From: Pseudomonas sp. PSKL.D1
GTDB taxonomy: Bacteria; Pseudomonadota; Gammaproteobacteria; Pseudomonadales; Pseudomonadaceae
Direction of reading: 5' to 3'
Length of the DNA stretch: 64,000 bases
NCBI RefSeq assembly: GCF_028898945.1
Contig: NZ_CP118607.1
Location: 4,946,001-5,010,000, forward strand
Below, in pieces: positions 47,845-57,737 of the stretch (position 1 is the first letter of the stretch; every line of letters starts with the position of its first letter). Both the position numbers and the translations under genes were made by a program. The notes below the pieces were generated by a model. The model saw only the letters and a program-made list of their open reading frames with translations. It was not told the DNA's origin and did no database searches.

Positions 47845-48483
47845 ATGCCTACTCGTGAGATCCGCCATCCGCTGATCCGCCACAAGCTCGGCCTGATGCG
47901 CCGTGCCGACATCAGCACCAAGAATTTTCGCGAACTCGCCCAGGAAGTCGGCGCACTTCTGACCTACGAAGCCACCCAGGACCTGCCCCTCGAAACCTAC
48001 GAGATCGACGGTTGGTGTGGCAAGGTGCAGGTTGAAAAAATCGCCGGCAAGAAGATTACCGTGGTGCCGATCCTGCGCGCCGGTATCGGCATGCTCGACG
48101 GCGTGCTCAGCCTGATCCCGGGCGCCAAGGTCAGCGCCGTTGGCGTTGCCCGCAACGAGGAAACCCTCGAAGCCCACACCTACCTGGAAAAGCTCGCACC
48201 CGACATCAACCAGCGTCTGGCCCTGATCATCGACCCGATGCTGGCCACCGGCGGCTCGATGGTTGCCACCATCGACCTGCTTAAAAAGGCCGGCTGCAAA
48301 GAGATCCGCGCCATGGTTCTGGTCGCTGCCCCTGAAGGCATCGACGTGGTGGAAAAAGCCCACCCGGACGTGCAGATCTACACCGCCTCGATCGACCAGT
48401 GCCTGAACGAGCACGGCTACATCGTGCCGGGCCTGGGTGATGCCGGTGACAAGATCTTCGGCACCAAGCAGAAGGACGCCTGA
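47845..48483 (+). CDS. upp: Uracil phosphoribosyltransferase
   Basis: Salvages uracil to UMP with PRPP; GTP often activates the enzyme. The 212-aa protein has [40 protein letters not shown], the PRPP-binding [20 protein letters not shown] and [22 protein letters not shown] 47845 follows TTCGGAGCCCCCT. The uraA start is 1 bp after its stop, so uracil uptake and use are coupled. Confidence 0.97.
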   Translation: MPTREIRHPLIRHKLGLMRRADISTKNFRELAQEVGALLTYEATQDLPLETYEIDGWCGKVQVEKIAGKKITVVPILRAGIGMLDGVLSLIPGAKVSAVGVARNEETLEAHTYLEKLAPDINQRLALIIDPMLATGGSMVATIDLLKKAGCKEIRAMVLVAAPEGIDVVEKAHPDVQIYTASIDQCLNEHGYIVPGLGDAGDKIFGTKQKDA

Positions 48484-48484
48484 C

Positions 48485-49747
48485 ATGCAGGACGGCTTCA
48501 ACGACCCGCTCTGGCGCCAGGTCGTTTCGGGTGCGCAGATGCTCTTCGTGGCATTCGGCGCGCTGGTGCTGATGCCGCTGATCACCGGCCTCGACCCCAA
48601 CGTAGCACTGTTCACAGCCGGCATCGGCACCTTGCTGTTCCAGCTGGTCACGGGCCGTCAGGTACCCGTGTTCCTGGCGTCGAGCTTTGCCTTCATCACC
48701 CCGATCATTCTCGCCAAGGGCCAGTTCGGCCTGGCCGAGACCATGGGCGGCGTGATGGCGGCTGGTTTCGTGTACACCTTCATGGGCCTGATGGTGAAGA
48801 TCAAGGGCACCGGTTTCATCGACCGCATGCTGCCGCCGGTGGTGATCGGCCCGGTGATCATCTCCATCGGCCTGGCCATGGCACCGATCGCCGCCAACAT
48901 GGCGATGGGCAAGGCCGGTGACGGCAGCGTGCTGCTGCCGTACAAGACCGCAATGATGATCTCGATGCCAGCGCTGCTGACCACGTTGATCGTTGCCGTG
49001 TTCGGCAAAGGCATTTTCCGGCTGGTGCCGATCATTGCCGGCGTATTGGTGGGCTTTGCCCTGTCGTTCGCCTTTGGCGTGGTCGATACCGCCAAGATCG
49101 CCGCCGCACCATGGCTGGAGCTGCCGAACTTCACGGCGCCGGCCTTCAACTGGCAGGCCATCCTGTTCATCGTTCCGGTTGCCCTGGCGCCGGCAATCGA
49201 GCACATCGGTGGGGTGATTGCGGTCGGCAGCGTGACCGGCCGCGACTACCTGAAAAAGCCCGGCCTGCACCGCACCCTGCTGGGTGACGGCCTGGCCACC
49301 ACGGCAGCCGGCCTGTTCGGCGGCCCGCCCAACACCACTTACGCCGAAGTGACCGGCGCGGTGATGCTGACCAAGAACTACAACCCGAAAATCATGACCT
49401 GGGCGGCGATTTTTGCCATCACCCTGGCGTTCATCGGCAAGTTCGGCGCGCTGTTGCAGAGCATTCCGGTGCCGGTGATGGGTGGCATTCTGTGCCTGTT
49501 GTTCGGCTCGATTGCCGCAGTGGGTATGAACACCATGATCCGTCACAAGGTCGACTTGGCCGAAGCGCGTAACCTGGTGATCGTGTCGGTAACCTTGGTA
49601 TTCGGTATTGGCGGCGTGCTGATCGGCAGCGGTGATGGCCCGGATGACTGGGGCCTGAAAGGGATTGCGCTGTGTGCCATCGTGGCGATTGCGCTGAACC
49701 TGATCCTGCCGGGGAATGATGGCTGGAAGCAGAAGCAGCAGCATTAA
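48485..49747 (+). CDS. uraA: Uracil permease (NCS2/UraA family)
   Basis: Proton-coupled uracil importer in the inner membrane. The 420-aa protein has about 14 hydrophobic helices and family motifs QMLFVAFGALVLMPLITGLD, FLASSFAFITPI, VPVALAPAIEHIGGVIAVGS with the substrate-contact Glu, and the NCS2 signature GLFGGPPNTTYAEVTGAVML. ATG 48485 is used because upp and uraA are coupled; the frame extends into upp without need. Confidence 0.94.
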   Translation: MQDGFNDPLWRQVVSGAQMLFVAFGALVLMPLITGLDPNVALFTAGIGTLLFQLVTGRQVPVFLASSFAFITPIILAKGQFGLAETMGGVMAAGFVYTFMGLMVKIKGTGFIDRMLPPVVIGPVIISIGLAMAPIAANMAMGKAGDGSVLLPYKTAMMISMPALLTTLIVAVFGKGIFRLVPIIAGVLVGFALSFAFGVVDTAKIAAAPWLELPNFTAPAFNWQAILFIVPVALAPAIEHIGGVIAVGSVTGRDYLKKPGLHRTLLGDGLATTAAGLFGGPPNTTYAEVTGAVMLTKNYNPKIMTWAAIFAITLAFIGKFGALLQSIPVPVMGGILCLLFGSIAAVGMNTMIRHKVDLAEARNLVIVSVTLVFGIGGVLIGSGDGPDDWGLKGIALCAIVAIALNLILPGNDGWKQKQQH

Positions 49748-49755
49748 TCTGTGCT

Positions 49756-49822
49756 GGCCTATCGCGGATGAATCCGCTCCTACAAAGATCGGTGTAGGAG
49801 CGGATTTATCCGCGATGAGGCC
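49756..49822. repeat. REP pair (CGCGGATGA..CCGCTCCTACA family)
   Basis: Inverted arms GGCCTATCGCGGATGAATCC and its near-reverse complement flank a short centre. It lies between the convergent uraA and hemH genes and matches the repeat at 45691-45764. Confidence 0.85.
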
Positions 49823-49840
49823 CGTCAGACAACCGAAACC

Positions 49841-50854
49841 TCAAGCCCGCTCGCACATCCCCGCCAACACCTTCACCCACTCAGGGTGATCATTCAGGCA
49901 AGGCACCAGCACCAGCTCCTCGCCCCCTGCCTCGACAAACTGCTCCTTGCCCCGGTCACCAATCTCTTCCAGCGTCTCGATGCAGTCCGCCACGAATGCC
50001 GGGCACATCACCAGCAACTTCTTCACCCCGGCCTTGGCCAGTTCATCCAGCCGCGTCTCGGTGTAAGGCTCGATCCACTTGGCGCGCCCCAACCGCGACT
50101 GAAATGACACAGACCACTTGCCATCGGGTATGCCCATCTTCTGCGCAAACGCCTTGGCCGTAGCCAGGCATTGGCCGCGGTAGCACACCGCCCGCATCTC
50201 GGCGCTGGCATCCTTGCAGCAATCTGCCGCCTGGAAATCGTGCTTACCGGTAGGGTCGAGCTTTTTCAGGTGGCGTTCGGGCAGGCCATGGAAGCTCAGC
50301 AGCAAGTGATCGTAATCCTGCTGCAAGTGCGGCCGGGCACTGGCGACCAGCGCACCGATGTACTCCGGGTGATCGTAAAACGGCTGCAGTACACGCATCT
50401 GCAATGGCAACTGACGCTCGGCAATGGTCTGCTCCGCCAGCTTCACCACCGTGGTCACGGTGCTGTCGGCGAACTGTGGATAAAGTGGCGCCAATGTGAC
50501 CTTGCGCACCCCCTGTGCTGCCAGGCGTGCGAGCACCTCCGGCAGTGCCGGCTGGCCGTAGCGCATGGCGATTTCCACCGGGCCGTGGGGCCAGTGCTCG
50601 ACCATTGCCGCCTGCAGGCGACGGGTCAGCACCACCAATGGCGAACCTTCATCCCACCAGATAGACGCATAGGCATGGGCCGACTGCTCCGGGCGCTTGA
50701 TCAGGATCAGCGACACCAACAACCGGCGCACCGGCCATGGCAGGTCGATCACGTACGGGTCCATCAGGAACTGGTTGAGGTAACGGCGAACATCGGCCAC
50801 CGAGGTGGAGGCCGGGGAACCCAGGTTGACCAGCAGCAGTGCGTGATCGGTCAT
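49841..50854 (-). CDS. hemH: Ferrochelatase
   Basis: Inserts Fe2+ into protoporphyrin IX in the last step of haem synthesis. The 337-aa protein starts [20 protein letters not shown] and has [51 protein letters not shown] with the catalytic His, and [20 protein letters not shown] with the conserved Glu. ATG 50854 follows AGGACGCTGC; the longer frame upstream runs antisense-like through the neighbour gene. It lies 13 bp downstream of the epimerase-family gene and is probably cotranscribed. Confidence 0.96.
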   Translation of the reverse strand: MTDHALLLVNLGSPASTSVADVRRYLNQFLMDPYVIDLPWPVRRLLVSLILIKRPEQSAHAYASIWWDEGSPLVVLTRRLQAAMVEHWPHGPVEIAMRYGQPALPEVLARLAAQGVRKVTLAPLYPQFADSTVTTVVKLAEQTIAERQLPLQMRVLQPFYDHPEYIGALVASARPHLQQDYDHLLLSFHGLPERHLKKLDPTGKHDFQAADCCKDASAEMRAVCYRGQCLATAKAFAQKMGIPDGKWSVSFQSRLGRAKWIEPYTETRLDELAKAGVKKLLVMCPAFVADCIETLEEIGDRGKEQFVEAGGEELVLVPCLNDHPEWVKVLAGMCERA

Positions 50855-50867
50855 GCAGCGTCCTATG

Positions 50868-51773
50868 TCAGAGGCGGCTGGACAGGTTGTCCAGGGCCGA
50901 TTGCAGATCGTTGAAGCGGAACGTGAAGCCCGCTGCCAGCAAGCGTACCGGGCGGGCTCGTTGCCCACCGAGCAGCAGGGTCGACAGCTCGCCCAGCCCG
51001 GCCTTGAGCAACAGCTTCGGCATGGGCATGAATGCCGGGCGATGCAAGGCCCGGCCCAGCCGTTTGGCAAACTCGCGGTTGCGCACCGGCTCCGGCGCGC
51101 AGGCATTATAAGGACCGCTGGCATCCTTGTGCTGCAACAGAAAATCTATCAGCGCAACCTGGTCATCTATATGGACCCAAGGCATCCATTGCCGGCCATC
51201 GCCCAACGGGCCGCCCAACCCCAGTTTGAATGGCAGGCGCAGGCGGGACAAAAAGCCGCCATCGGCGGCCAGCACCAGGCCTGTACGCACCAGCACCACC
51301 CTGATACCCAGCGCCTGCGCCCGCTGGGCGGTTTCCTCCCAGGCGATGCACAACTGACTGGCGAAATCCTCGCGAACTGGCGGCGACGCTTCGGTCAGCT
51401 CACGCTCGCCACCGTCGCCGTACCAACCCACGGCAGAACCTGAAATCAACACTTCGGGGCGTTGCTCACGGCGGCCCAGCCACTCCAGCAGTTGCTCGGT
51501 CAGCGTGATCCGGCTGGCCCAAAGCAAGTTGCGTCGCGCCCCTGTCCATGGCCGGTCAGCGATCGGCGCACCGGCCAGGTTTACCACCGCATCCACGGCC
51601 TCGTCGGCCGCCAGGTCATCCAGCCGGGCTATGCCGCGCACCCCGCTGCCGCACAGCCTGGGCACCTGATCAGGGCGACGGCTCCACACAGTCAGGCGGT
51701 GCCCCCGGCCGAGCCAAAATTGGCACAGGTGCTGGCCAATCAAGCCGGTACCGCCTGTCAGCAATATATGCAT
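50868..51773 (-). CDS. TIGR01777-family epimerase-like SDR (YfcH/SulA-like)
   Basis: An extended short-chain dehydrogenase/reductase of unknown substrate. The 301-aa protein has the Rossmann motif [74 protein letters not shown] and the C-terminal DUF1731-like block. It is near the haem gene in many Pseudomonas genomes, but no functional link is established. A light-box (51886-51909) lies in the divergent gap and could affect it as well as the FAD gene. Confidence 0.88.
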   Translation of the reverse strand: MHILLTGGTGLIGQHLCQFWLGRGHRLTVWSRRPDQVPRLCGSGVRGIARLDDLAADEAVDAVVNLAGAPIADRPWTGARRNLLWASRITLTEQLLEWLGRREQRPEVLISGSAVGWYGDGGERELTEASPPVREDFASQLCIAWEETAQRAQALGIRVVLVRTGLVLAADGGFLSRLRLPFKLGLGGPLGDGRQWMPWVHIDDQVALIDFLLQHKDASGPYNACAPEPVRNREFAKRLGRALHRPAFMPMPKLLLKAGLGELSTLLLGGQRARPVRLLAAGFTFRFNDLQSALDNLSSRL

Positions 51774-51885
51774 GGCTGTGTCCTCGCAGAGTTCGGCAAT
51801 GGTCTATTTTTAAGATCAAGGCACTTTTTTAACCAAACGCTCTCGGATAAACATAGGTCAACCTGACCCCAATGCGGAATAACCT

Positions 51886-51909
51886 TATACAAACATTGTG
51901 CATTGTACA
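51886..51909 (+). promoter_or_regulatory. PplR/LitR-type light box upstream of the FAD oxidoreductase gene
   Basis: TATACA (51886) and TGTACA (51904) are direct repeats with exactly 12 bp between them, a full match to the reported P. putida PplR1 consensus T(G/A)TACA-N12-TGTA(C/T)A. TTGTAC (51903-51908) could serve as -35 with TAGTCT (51926-51931) as -10, spacer 17. Confidence 0.75.
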
Positions 51910-51920
51910 GGTTTGCCTGA

Positions 51921-52946
<1,026 letters not shown>

Positions 52947-52964
52947 CCAAGCATTATTTATAGC

Positions 52965-52988
52965 TATACAAAAATACTAGCTTGCATA
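52965..52988 (+). promoter_or_regulatory. Imperfect light box, distal site before the desulfidase gene
   Basis: TATACA-N12-TGCATA fits the PplR1 consensus with one mismatch. TTGCAT (52982-52987) overlaps its end like the -35 in the other promoter. TATACT (53009-53014) is a fair -10, but the spacer would be long. Confidence 0.4.
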
Positions 52989-53014
52989 ACTTTAGGGCTG
53001 TGCTGGAATATACT

Positions 53015-53038
53015 TGTACGCGCTTTCTTCTATGTACA
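53015..53038 (+). promoter_or_regulatory. PplR/LitR-type light box, proximal site before the desulfidase gene
   Basis: TGTACG-N12-TGTACA has exact spacing and one mismatch to the P. putida PplR1 consensus. It lies 17 bp before the ATG at 53056, just after a possible -10 (TATACT), a position suited to repression. Confidence 0.6.
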
Positions 53039-53055
53039 AGTTTTCGGAGACAGCC

Positions 53056-54024
53056 ATGCCCGATCCTTCTGCCCCGCATAAGCCTCGCATTGCCATCAGC
53101 GCCTGCCTGACAGGCCACAGTGTGCGCTACAACGGCGGGCACAAGGCGTCCGACCTGTGCCGTACCCAACTTGAAGCTCATTTCGACTGGATGCCCGTGT
53201 GCCCGGAAGTAGCCATCGGCCTGGGTATACCTCGCGATCCGATTCGCCTGGTGGGCGACCCAGCACATCCCGAAGTGGTCGGCACCCGCAACCCGGGCAT
53301 GGACCTGACCGGCCCACTGCGCCAGTACGGCGAACAAATGGCGCAAGAACTCGACGACATCTGTGGCTACATCTTCATGCAGAAGTCGCCCTCTTGCGGC
53401 CTGGAACGGGTCAAGGTCTATCAGGACAATGGCTATCCGGCTGCCCAAGGTGGGTCCGGGGTTTACGCCGCTGCCTTTTGCGCACTGCGCCCTGACCTGC
53501 CGGTAGAAGAGGAAGGCCGGCTGCACGACCCGATTCTGCGCGAAAACTTCATCAGCCGCGTCTATGCCTATGCCGACTGGCAAAACCTGCTGGCCGAAGG
53601 CCTGAGCCGTGGGGCACTGGTGCGCTTTCACTCGCGCTACAAGTACCTGGTGATGGCCAACAACCCGCAAGCCTATCGCACCCTTGGCCGCCTGCTAGGC
53701 AGCATGAACCGTGACGATGACCCACAGGAGATCGGCCCACGCTACTTCAGCCAGTTGATGCAGGCCCTGCGCCGTTGCGCCAGCCGTGGCACCCACAGCA
53801 ATGTACTGCAGCACCTCAGTGGCTATTTCAAAGGCGCACTCACAGAGCAGGACAAGGCCGAGCTGCAGCACATCATCGAGCAGTACCAGCAAGGCGTGGT
53901 GCCGCTGGTGGTGCCACTGACCTTGCTCAAGCACCACCTGCGCCACCACCCCGACCCCTACTTGCAACAGCAGGCCTACCTGCAACCGCACCCCGACAGC
54001 CTGGGCCTGCGCAATGCGGTCTGA
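53056..54024 (+). CDS. DUF523-DUF1722 desulfidase (RudS-type, tRNA 4-thiouridine)
   Basis: A two-domain protein of 322 aa. The N-terminal DUF523 (TudS-like) domain has the three cluster Cys: Cys17 in ISACLTGHSVRYNG, Cys49 in MPVCPEVAIG and Cys114 in KSPSCGLERV, expected to hold a [4Fe-4S] centre. The C-terminal DUF1722 domain (residues about 190-310) has FHSRYKYLVMANNPQAYRTL and LKHHLRHH. I recall this architecture in P. putida as RudS, which removes sulfur from 4-thiouridine of tRNA. ATG 53056 follows CGGAGACAGCC. The MerR gene start overlaps its stop by 11 bp. Confidence 0.85.
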   Translation: MPDPSAPHKPRIAISACLTGHSVRYNGGHKASDLCRTQLEAHFDWMPVCPEVAIGLGIPRDPIRLVGDPAHPEVVGTRNPGMDLTGPLRQYGEQMAQELDDICGYIFMQKSPSCGLERVKVYQDNGYPAAQGGSGVYAAAFCALRPDLPVEEEGRLHDPILRENFISRVYAYADWQNLLAEGLSRGALVRFHSRYKYLVMANNPQAYRTLGRLLGSMNRDDDPQEIGPRYFSQLMQALRRCASRGTHSNVLQHLSGYFKGALTEQDKAELQHIIEQYQQGVVPLVVPLTLLKHHLRHHPDPYLQQQAYLQPHPDSLGLRNAV

Positions 54025-54913
54025 AGACCTGCTGCCTATCGGCGAACTGGCGCGGCATACCGGTGTAAACCCGGTGACCCTGCGCGCTTGGGAGCGTCGC
54101 TATGGCCTGCTCAAACCGCAACGCACCGCCAAAGGTCACCGCTTGTACCCTCGCGATCAAGTCGAGCGCGTCGAAGCGATACTTGCCTGGCTTGAGCGCG
54201 GCGCCTCCGTCGGCCAGGTGCGCGAACTGCTCGACAAACCGCCCGCCTCAGCGCCCCTGGGCGACTGGCAGGCCCGCCAGCAACACTTGATCGAAGCCAT
54301 TGCCAGCCTGTCCCAGCGTGCGCTGGACCAGCAACTCAATCAGGCAATGGCCTTGTACCCGGCCATCACGCTGTGCGAGCAACTGTTGCTGCCTCTGCTG
54401 GACAGCCTGGCACAGCGTTGGCGCACCTATTTCAACGCGCGCCTGGAGCAGGTGTTTTTCCACACCTGGCTGCGCAGCAAACTCGGCGCGCGGATTTACC
54501 ACGACAACCAGTCGTTGCAAGGCCCACCCGTGCTCCTGGCCGAAGACAGCGAACGCACATTCGACCCTACGCTGTGGCTGTGTGCCTGGCTGGTAACCAG
54601 CAACGGCATCCCGGTGGAAGTGCTTGAGCAGCCCATGGGCAGCGCAGAACTGCAGCGCGCAGCCAGCGCCCTGCAACCACGCGCCTTGCTGTTGCACCTG
54701 GGGCCGCGGATTGATGGCAAAGCGCTGCAACGTACCCTCCAGGGCATAACTGCCATCAAGCTGGTGGGCGGCGCCACGATTTCGCTCCACCAAACCCAGC
54801 TGCAAGCACTTGAGCTACCCGACCTGTACCTGTTCGATACCCCACAGGCGGCATTGCGCCTGTTGCAGCGCAATGACCGAAGACCCGTAGAGATGAACGC
54901 ACCATGCAATTGA
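54014..54913 (+). CDS. MerR-family regulator, class II LitR-like (PplR1-type)
   Basis: Predicted light-responsive repressor. The 299-aa protein has an N-terminal MerR helix-turn-helix (LPIGELARHTGVNPVTLRAW, ERRYGLLKPQRTAKGHRLYP), a four-helix linker and a B12-binding-like fold. The cobalamin DxHxxG motif of CarH/LitR class I is missing (EDSERTFDP stands near that place). This fits class II LitR proteins, which in P. putida act with LOV proteins rather than B12. It overlaps both neighbours, so it is translated with the desulfidase and photolyase genes and would autoregulate through the boxes. Confidence 0.85.
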   Translation: MRSEDLLPIGELARHTGVNPVTLRAWERRYGLLKPQRTAKGHRLYPRDQVERVEAILAWLERGASVGQVRELLDKPPASAPLGDWQARQQHLIEAIASLSQRALDQQLNQAMALYPAITLCEQLLLPLLDSLAQRWRTYFNARLEQVFFHTWLRSKLGARIYHDNQSLQGPPVLLAEDSERTFDPTLWLCAWLVTSNGIPVEVLEQPMGSAELQRAASALQPRALLLHLGPRIDGKALQRTLQGITAIKLVGGATISLHQTQLQALELPDLYLFDTPQAALRLLQRNDRRPVEMNAPCN

Positions 54914-56325
54914 TCTGGTTGCGCAGCGACCTGCGCATTACCGACAACACCGCCCTGAGCGCGGCTTGCGAGCGCGGCCCGGTGGTGGCCTTGTGGCTGG
55001 CCAGCCCAGGCCAATGGCAGGCCCACGACGATGCAGCCTGCAAGGTCGACTTCTGGCTGCGCAACCTGCGCGACCTGCGCCATTCGCTGGAACAGCTCAA
55101 CATCCCGCTGCTGATCCGCAAGATCGACACCTGGGACCAAGCACCCGCCGCCATGCTGGGTGTTTGTCGTCAACATGCTATCGAAGCCGTGCACTGGAAC
55201 GATGAGTACGGCATCAACGAAACCAACCGCGACCAGGCTGCGCGGCAGTTGCTGGAAGCATCCGGCATACAGGCCCACAATTACCACGACCAGCTGCTGT
55301 TCCGCCCCGGCACCATCCTGACCCGCAGCGGTGACTACTTCCAGGTCTTCAGCCAGTTCAAGAAGGTTTGCCTTGAGCACCTGCACCGCAGCCTGCCAGC
55401 GCTGGCGCACCGGGTGAAGGCGCAAGCCCCGCTGGGCATCGCAAACGACCCGATTCCTCAGCATATTGAAGGCTTCGACAAACCACCGCGCGCCTTGAGC
55501 GAGTGCTGGCCAGCCGGCGAAGCCGAGGCTCAGGGGCGGCTTGCACGTTTTCTTGATGAAGCCGTCGAAGATTATCACTACCAGCGCGACCTGCCCGCCA
55601 AACCCGGCACCAGCCAGCTGTCGGCCTACCTGGCTGCAGGTGTGATCTCACCCCGCCAATGCCTGCACGCTGCCTTGGCCAGCAACCGTGGCGAATTCGA
55701 CAGTGGCAGCACCGGCATCCAGACGTGGATCAACGAACTGCTGTGGCGTGAGTTCTACAAGCACATCCTGACGGGTTATCCACAGGTGTCACGGCACCGC
55801 GCCTTCCGCGCCCAAACTGAGGCACTGCCTTGGCGCGAAGCCCCCGAAGACCTCGAGGCCTGGAAACAGGGGCGCACCGGCTTCCCGATCATCGATGCGG
55901 CCATGCGCCAGTTGCTGGACACCGGCTGGATGCACAACCGCCTGCGGATGATCGTTGCCATGTTCCTGACCAAGAACCTGCTGATCGACTGGCGCGAGGG
56001 TGAACGCCATTTCATGCGCCACCTGATAGACGGTGACCTGGCGGCCAACAACGGCGGCTGGCAGTGGAGCGCTTCGACCGGTACCGACGCAGTGCCCTAC
56101 TTCCGCATCTTCAACCCCATTTCCCAGTCACAGCGGTTCGACCCGCAAGGAGGTTTTATCCGCCATTGGCTGCCAGAACTCAGGGACTTGGACGATAAAT
56201 CGATCCACGCCCCCGTGAAGCCGGGCGAACTTTTTGCTAATAATTTCTATCACAGTCCAATAGTCGATCTAGGAAGCAGTCGTCAGCGTGCACTTGAGGC
56301 CTTCAAGGGCCTTGCACGTCGGTAA
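54904..56325 (+). CDS. phrB: Deoxyribodipyrimidine photolyase, class I
   Basis: Repairs UV-induced cyclobutane pyrimidine dimers with visible light. The 473-aa protein has LIWLRSDLRITDNTALSAAC at the N-terminus, an antenna domain, and the FAD-binding core: YQRDLPAKPGTSQLSAYLAAG, ELLWREFYKHILTGYP, GFPIIDAAMRQLLDTGWMHN, RMIVAMFLTKNLLIDWREGE and NNGGWQWSASTGTDAVPYFR with the Trp electron path. ATG 54904 overlaps the MerR stop by 10 bp. Its place in the light-box operon explains the expected light induction. Confidence 0.95.
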   Translation: MQLIWLRSDLRITDNTALSAACERGPVVALWLASPGQWQAHDDAACKVDFWLRNLRDLRHSLEQLNIPLLIRKIDTWDQAPAAMLGVCRQHAIEAVHWNDEYGINETNRDQAARQLLEASGIQAHNYHDQLLFRPGTILTRSGDYFQVFSQFKKVCLEHLHRSLPALAHRVKAQAPLGIANDPIPQHIEGFDKPPRALSECWPAGEAEAQGRLARFLDEAVEDYHYQRDLPAKPGTSQLSAYLAAGVISPRQCLHAALASNRGEFDSGSTGIQTWINELLWREFYKHILTGYPQVSRHRAFRAQTEALPWREAPEDLEAWKQGRTGFPIIDAAMRQLLDTGWMHNRLRMIVAMFLTKNLLIDWREGERHFMRHLIDGDLAANNGGWQWSASTGTDAVPYFRIFNPISQSQRFDPQGGFIRHWLPELRDLDDKSIHAPVKPGELFANNFYHSPIVDLGSSRQRALEAFKGLARR

Positions 56326-56341
56326 GATCAGAGGGCATGAA

Positions 56342-57031
56342 TTGAACAACTCGCGTAGTTTCTGGGTTACGGGGGCCAGCAACGGACTAGGCTTGGCCTT
56401 GGTAGAACGGTTGCTGGAGCAAGGGCACCGTGTTGCCGCAAGTGGCAAGGAATGCGAGGAACTGGATGCATTGGCCAAACGCTACAGCCGTCAGCTGTTG
56501 CTGCTGCCTTGGCAATTGCATGAAGAAGAGCAGGCGCAGGAGGCTGCCCGGCAGATATGCCATGCCTGGGGTTCACTGGACTGCGTGATACTCAACGCAG
56601 CTACCAGCGATTATGTGGCAAGTAGCGTGACCGACAGCGAACTGTTCGAAGCGATAGTCACAAGTAACCAACTGGCAGGAGAAAACTGCCTTGGAAGTGC
56701 ATTGCCGCTGCTGGTAAAAGGCGATTCCGCCCAAGTGATGGCGATTTTTAATCGCTATTCGGCTTTGCAACTGTATTCCCCAACGCAAGTAACTGCGGGG
56801 TGGAACAACATGCCGCAATGGCTACGCGAAGAGCGTGATGAACTGATGAAGCTGGGAGTCAGCTTGACAGTGGTAGCGCCACAATCGCCTTCCATGGCTG
56901 TACAAGCCATACCTGAGCCATGGACTGCGCAGAGTGCGGCAACAGAGCTGTTGCGTTCGCTACCGCTGCGCGAAGCGGAACTGGTGCTGGAGGTGGTTGA
57001 CGTCAGCAGCTTGTGGCCGCTGTCTCGCTAA
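56342..57031 (+). CDS. SDR-family protein with degenerate active site
   Basis: A 229-aa short-chain dehydrogenase-like protein. It keeps the cofactor motif FWVTGASNGLGLALVERLLE and an LNAATS equivalent of NNAG. The catalytic Ser-Tyr-xxx-Lys block is not preserved: the segment FNRYSALQLYSPTQVTAGWNN has no YxxxK. It may be an inactive or altered-function enzyme. The start is probably TTG 56342, with AGAGGG seven bases upstream, 16 bp after phrB; no ATG fits. It ends the light operon before a REP-like hairpin. Confidence 0.75.
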   Translation: MNNSRSFWVTGASNGLGLALVERLLEQGHRVAASGKECEELDALAKRYSRQLLLLPWQLHEEEQAQEAARQICHAWGSLDCVILNAATSDYVASSVTDSELFEAIVTSNQLAGENCLGSALPLLVKGDSAQVMAIFNRYSALQLYSPTQVTAGWNNMPQWLREERDELMKLGVSLTVVAPQSPSMAVQAIPEPWTAQSAATELLRSLPLREAELVLEVVDVSSLWPLSR

Positions 57032-57048
57032 GCCTGGAGCCCGCTTCG

Positions 57049-57104
57049 TCGTGGGCAGGCCCGCCTCTACAATAAACACTTTGTAGAAACGGGCTTGCCC
57101 ACGA
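57049..57104. repeat. REP-like hairpin between the SDR and pagL genes
   Basis: TCGTGGGCAGGCCCGCC... (57049-57072) and its reverse complement with 3 mismatches (57081-57104) form a 24-bp stem around an 8-bp loop. It lies between two convergent genes, a third REP sequence class in this window. Confidence 0.75.
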
Positions 57105-57112
57105 AAGTGCAC

Positions 57113-57631
57113 TCAAAGCGCCATACGGTAGTGCAGGCTGTAACTCTCTATACCATCGTTGGGCTGTTTGATTCCCGCATTGGAATAGTGAATGGCCCGC
57201 ACGCCAATCTCATGCCCGCCGGCGAAGCGCAGGCCGAAGCCAATCCGGTCCTCGAACTGGAACGCCGAGCCCAATTCATTATTTTCCACTTCCGTACTGG
57301 CAAATGCTGCTACGCCAATCCCGGCCTCGATATAAGGTTTCACGGACTCCCCCGCGAACTCGTACACGAACACCGGCGCGAATGACAGGCTGTGATTACT
57401 CGCGGTTTCATCACCGTCCCAATAGGTATAGGCCCCATCCCAATACCCAGTCAGCCTGCCAACACTGGTCTGCCACCAACTGGCGTCCCAGTTCGATTGC
57501 ATCCCCAGCCGGTACACCATGGTCGACTCACCGGTCTGCCCCACCGAAAACGAAACGTCGGCCGCCTGCGCCGACACTGCTTGCCCCACGGTAAAGACGG
57601 CAGCCGCCGCCAAGCCGAGCAGTTTCTTCAT
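57113..57631 (-). CDS. pagL: Lipid A 3-O-deacylase PagL
   Basis: Outer-membrane beta-barrel hydrolase that removes the 3-linked acyl chain of lipid A. The 172-aa precursor has a signal peptide (MKKLLGLAAAAVFTVGQAVS ... AQA). The catalytic set is His148, Ser150 and Glu162 in RAIHYSNAGIKQPNDGIESY, with the spacing of P. aeruginosa PagL (His126/Ser128/Glu140). ATG 57631 is preceded by AAGGA at 8 bp and gives the usual length. It lies 107 bp downstream of the murI operon and probably has its own promoter. Confidence 0.92.
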   Translation of the reverse strand: MKKLLGLAAAAVFTVGQAVSAQAADVSFSVGQTGESTMVYRLGMQSNWDASWWQTSVGRLTGYWDGAYTYWDGDETASNHSLSFAPVFVYEFAGESVKPYIEAGIGVAAFASTEVENNELGSAFQFEDRIGFGLRFAGGHEIGVRAIHYSNAGIKQPNDGIESYSLHYRMAL

Positions 57632-57737
57632 GAGAAACATCCTTCTTCCTGATGCTGTTGTCAGTGTTCGCCTTGTGTCAGGCAAATCGGTAGAAATCGG
57701 AAGTGGTACGATAGTTCAGCTTTTTTTCACGCTTTTT

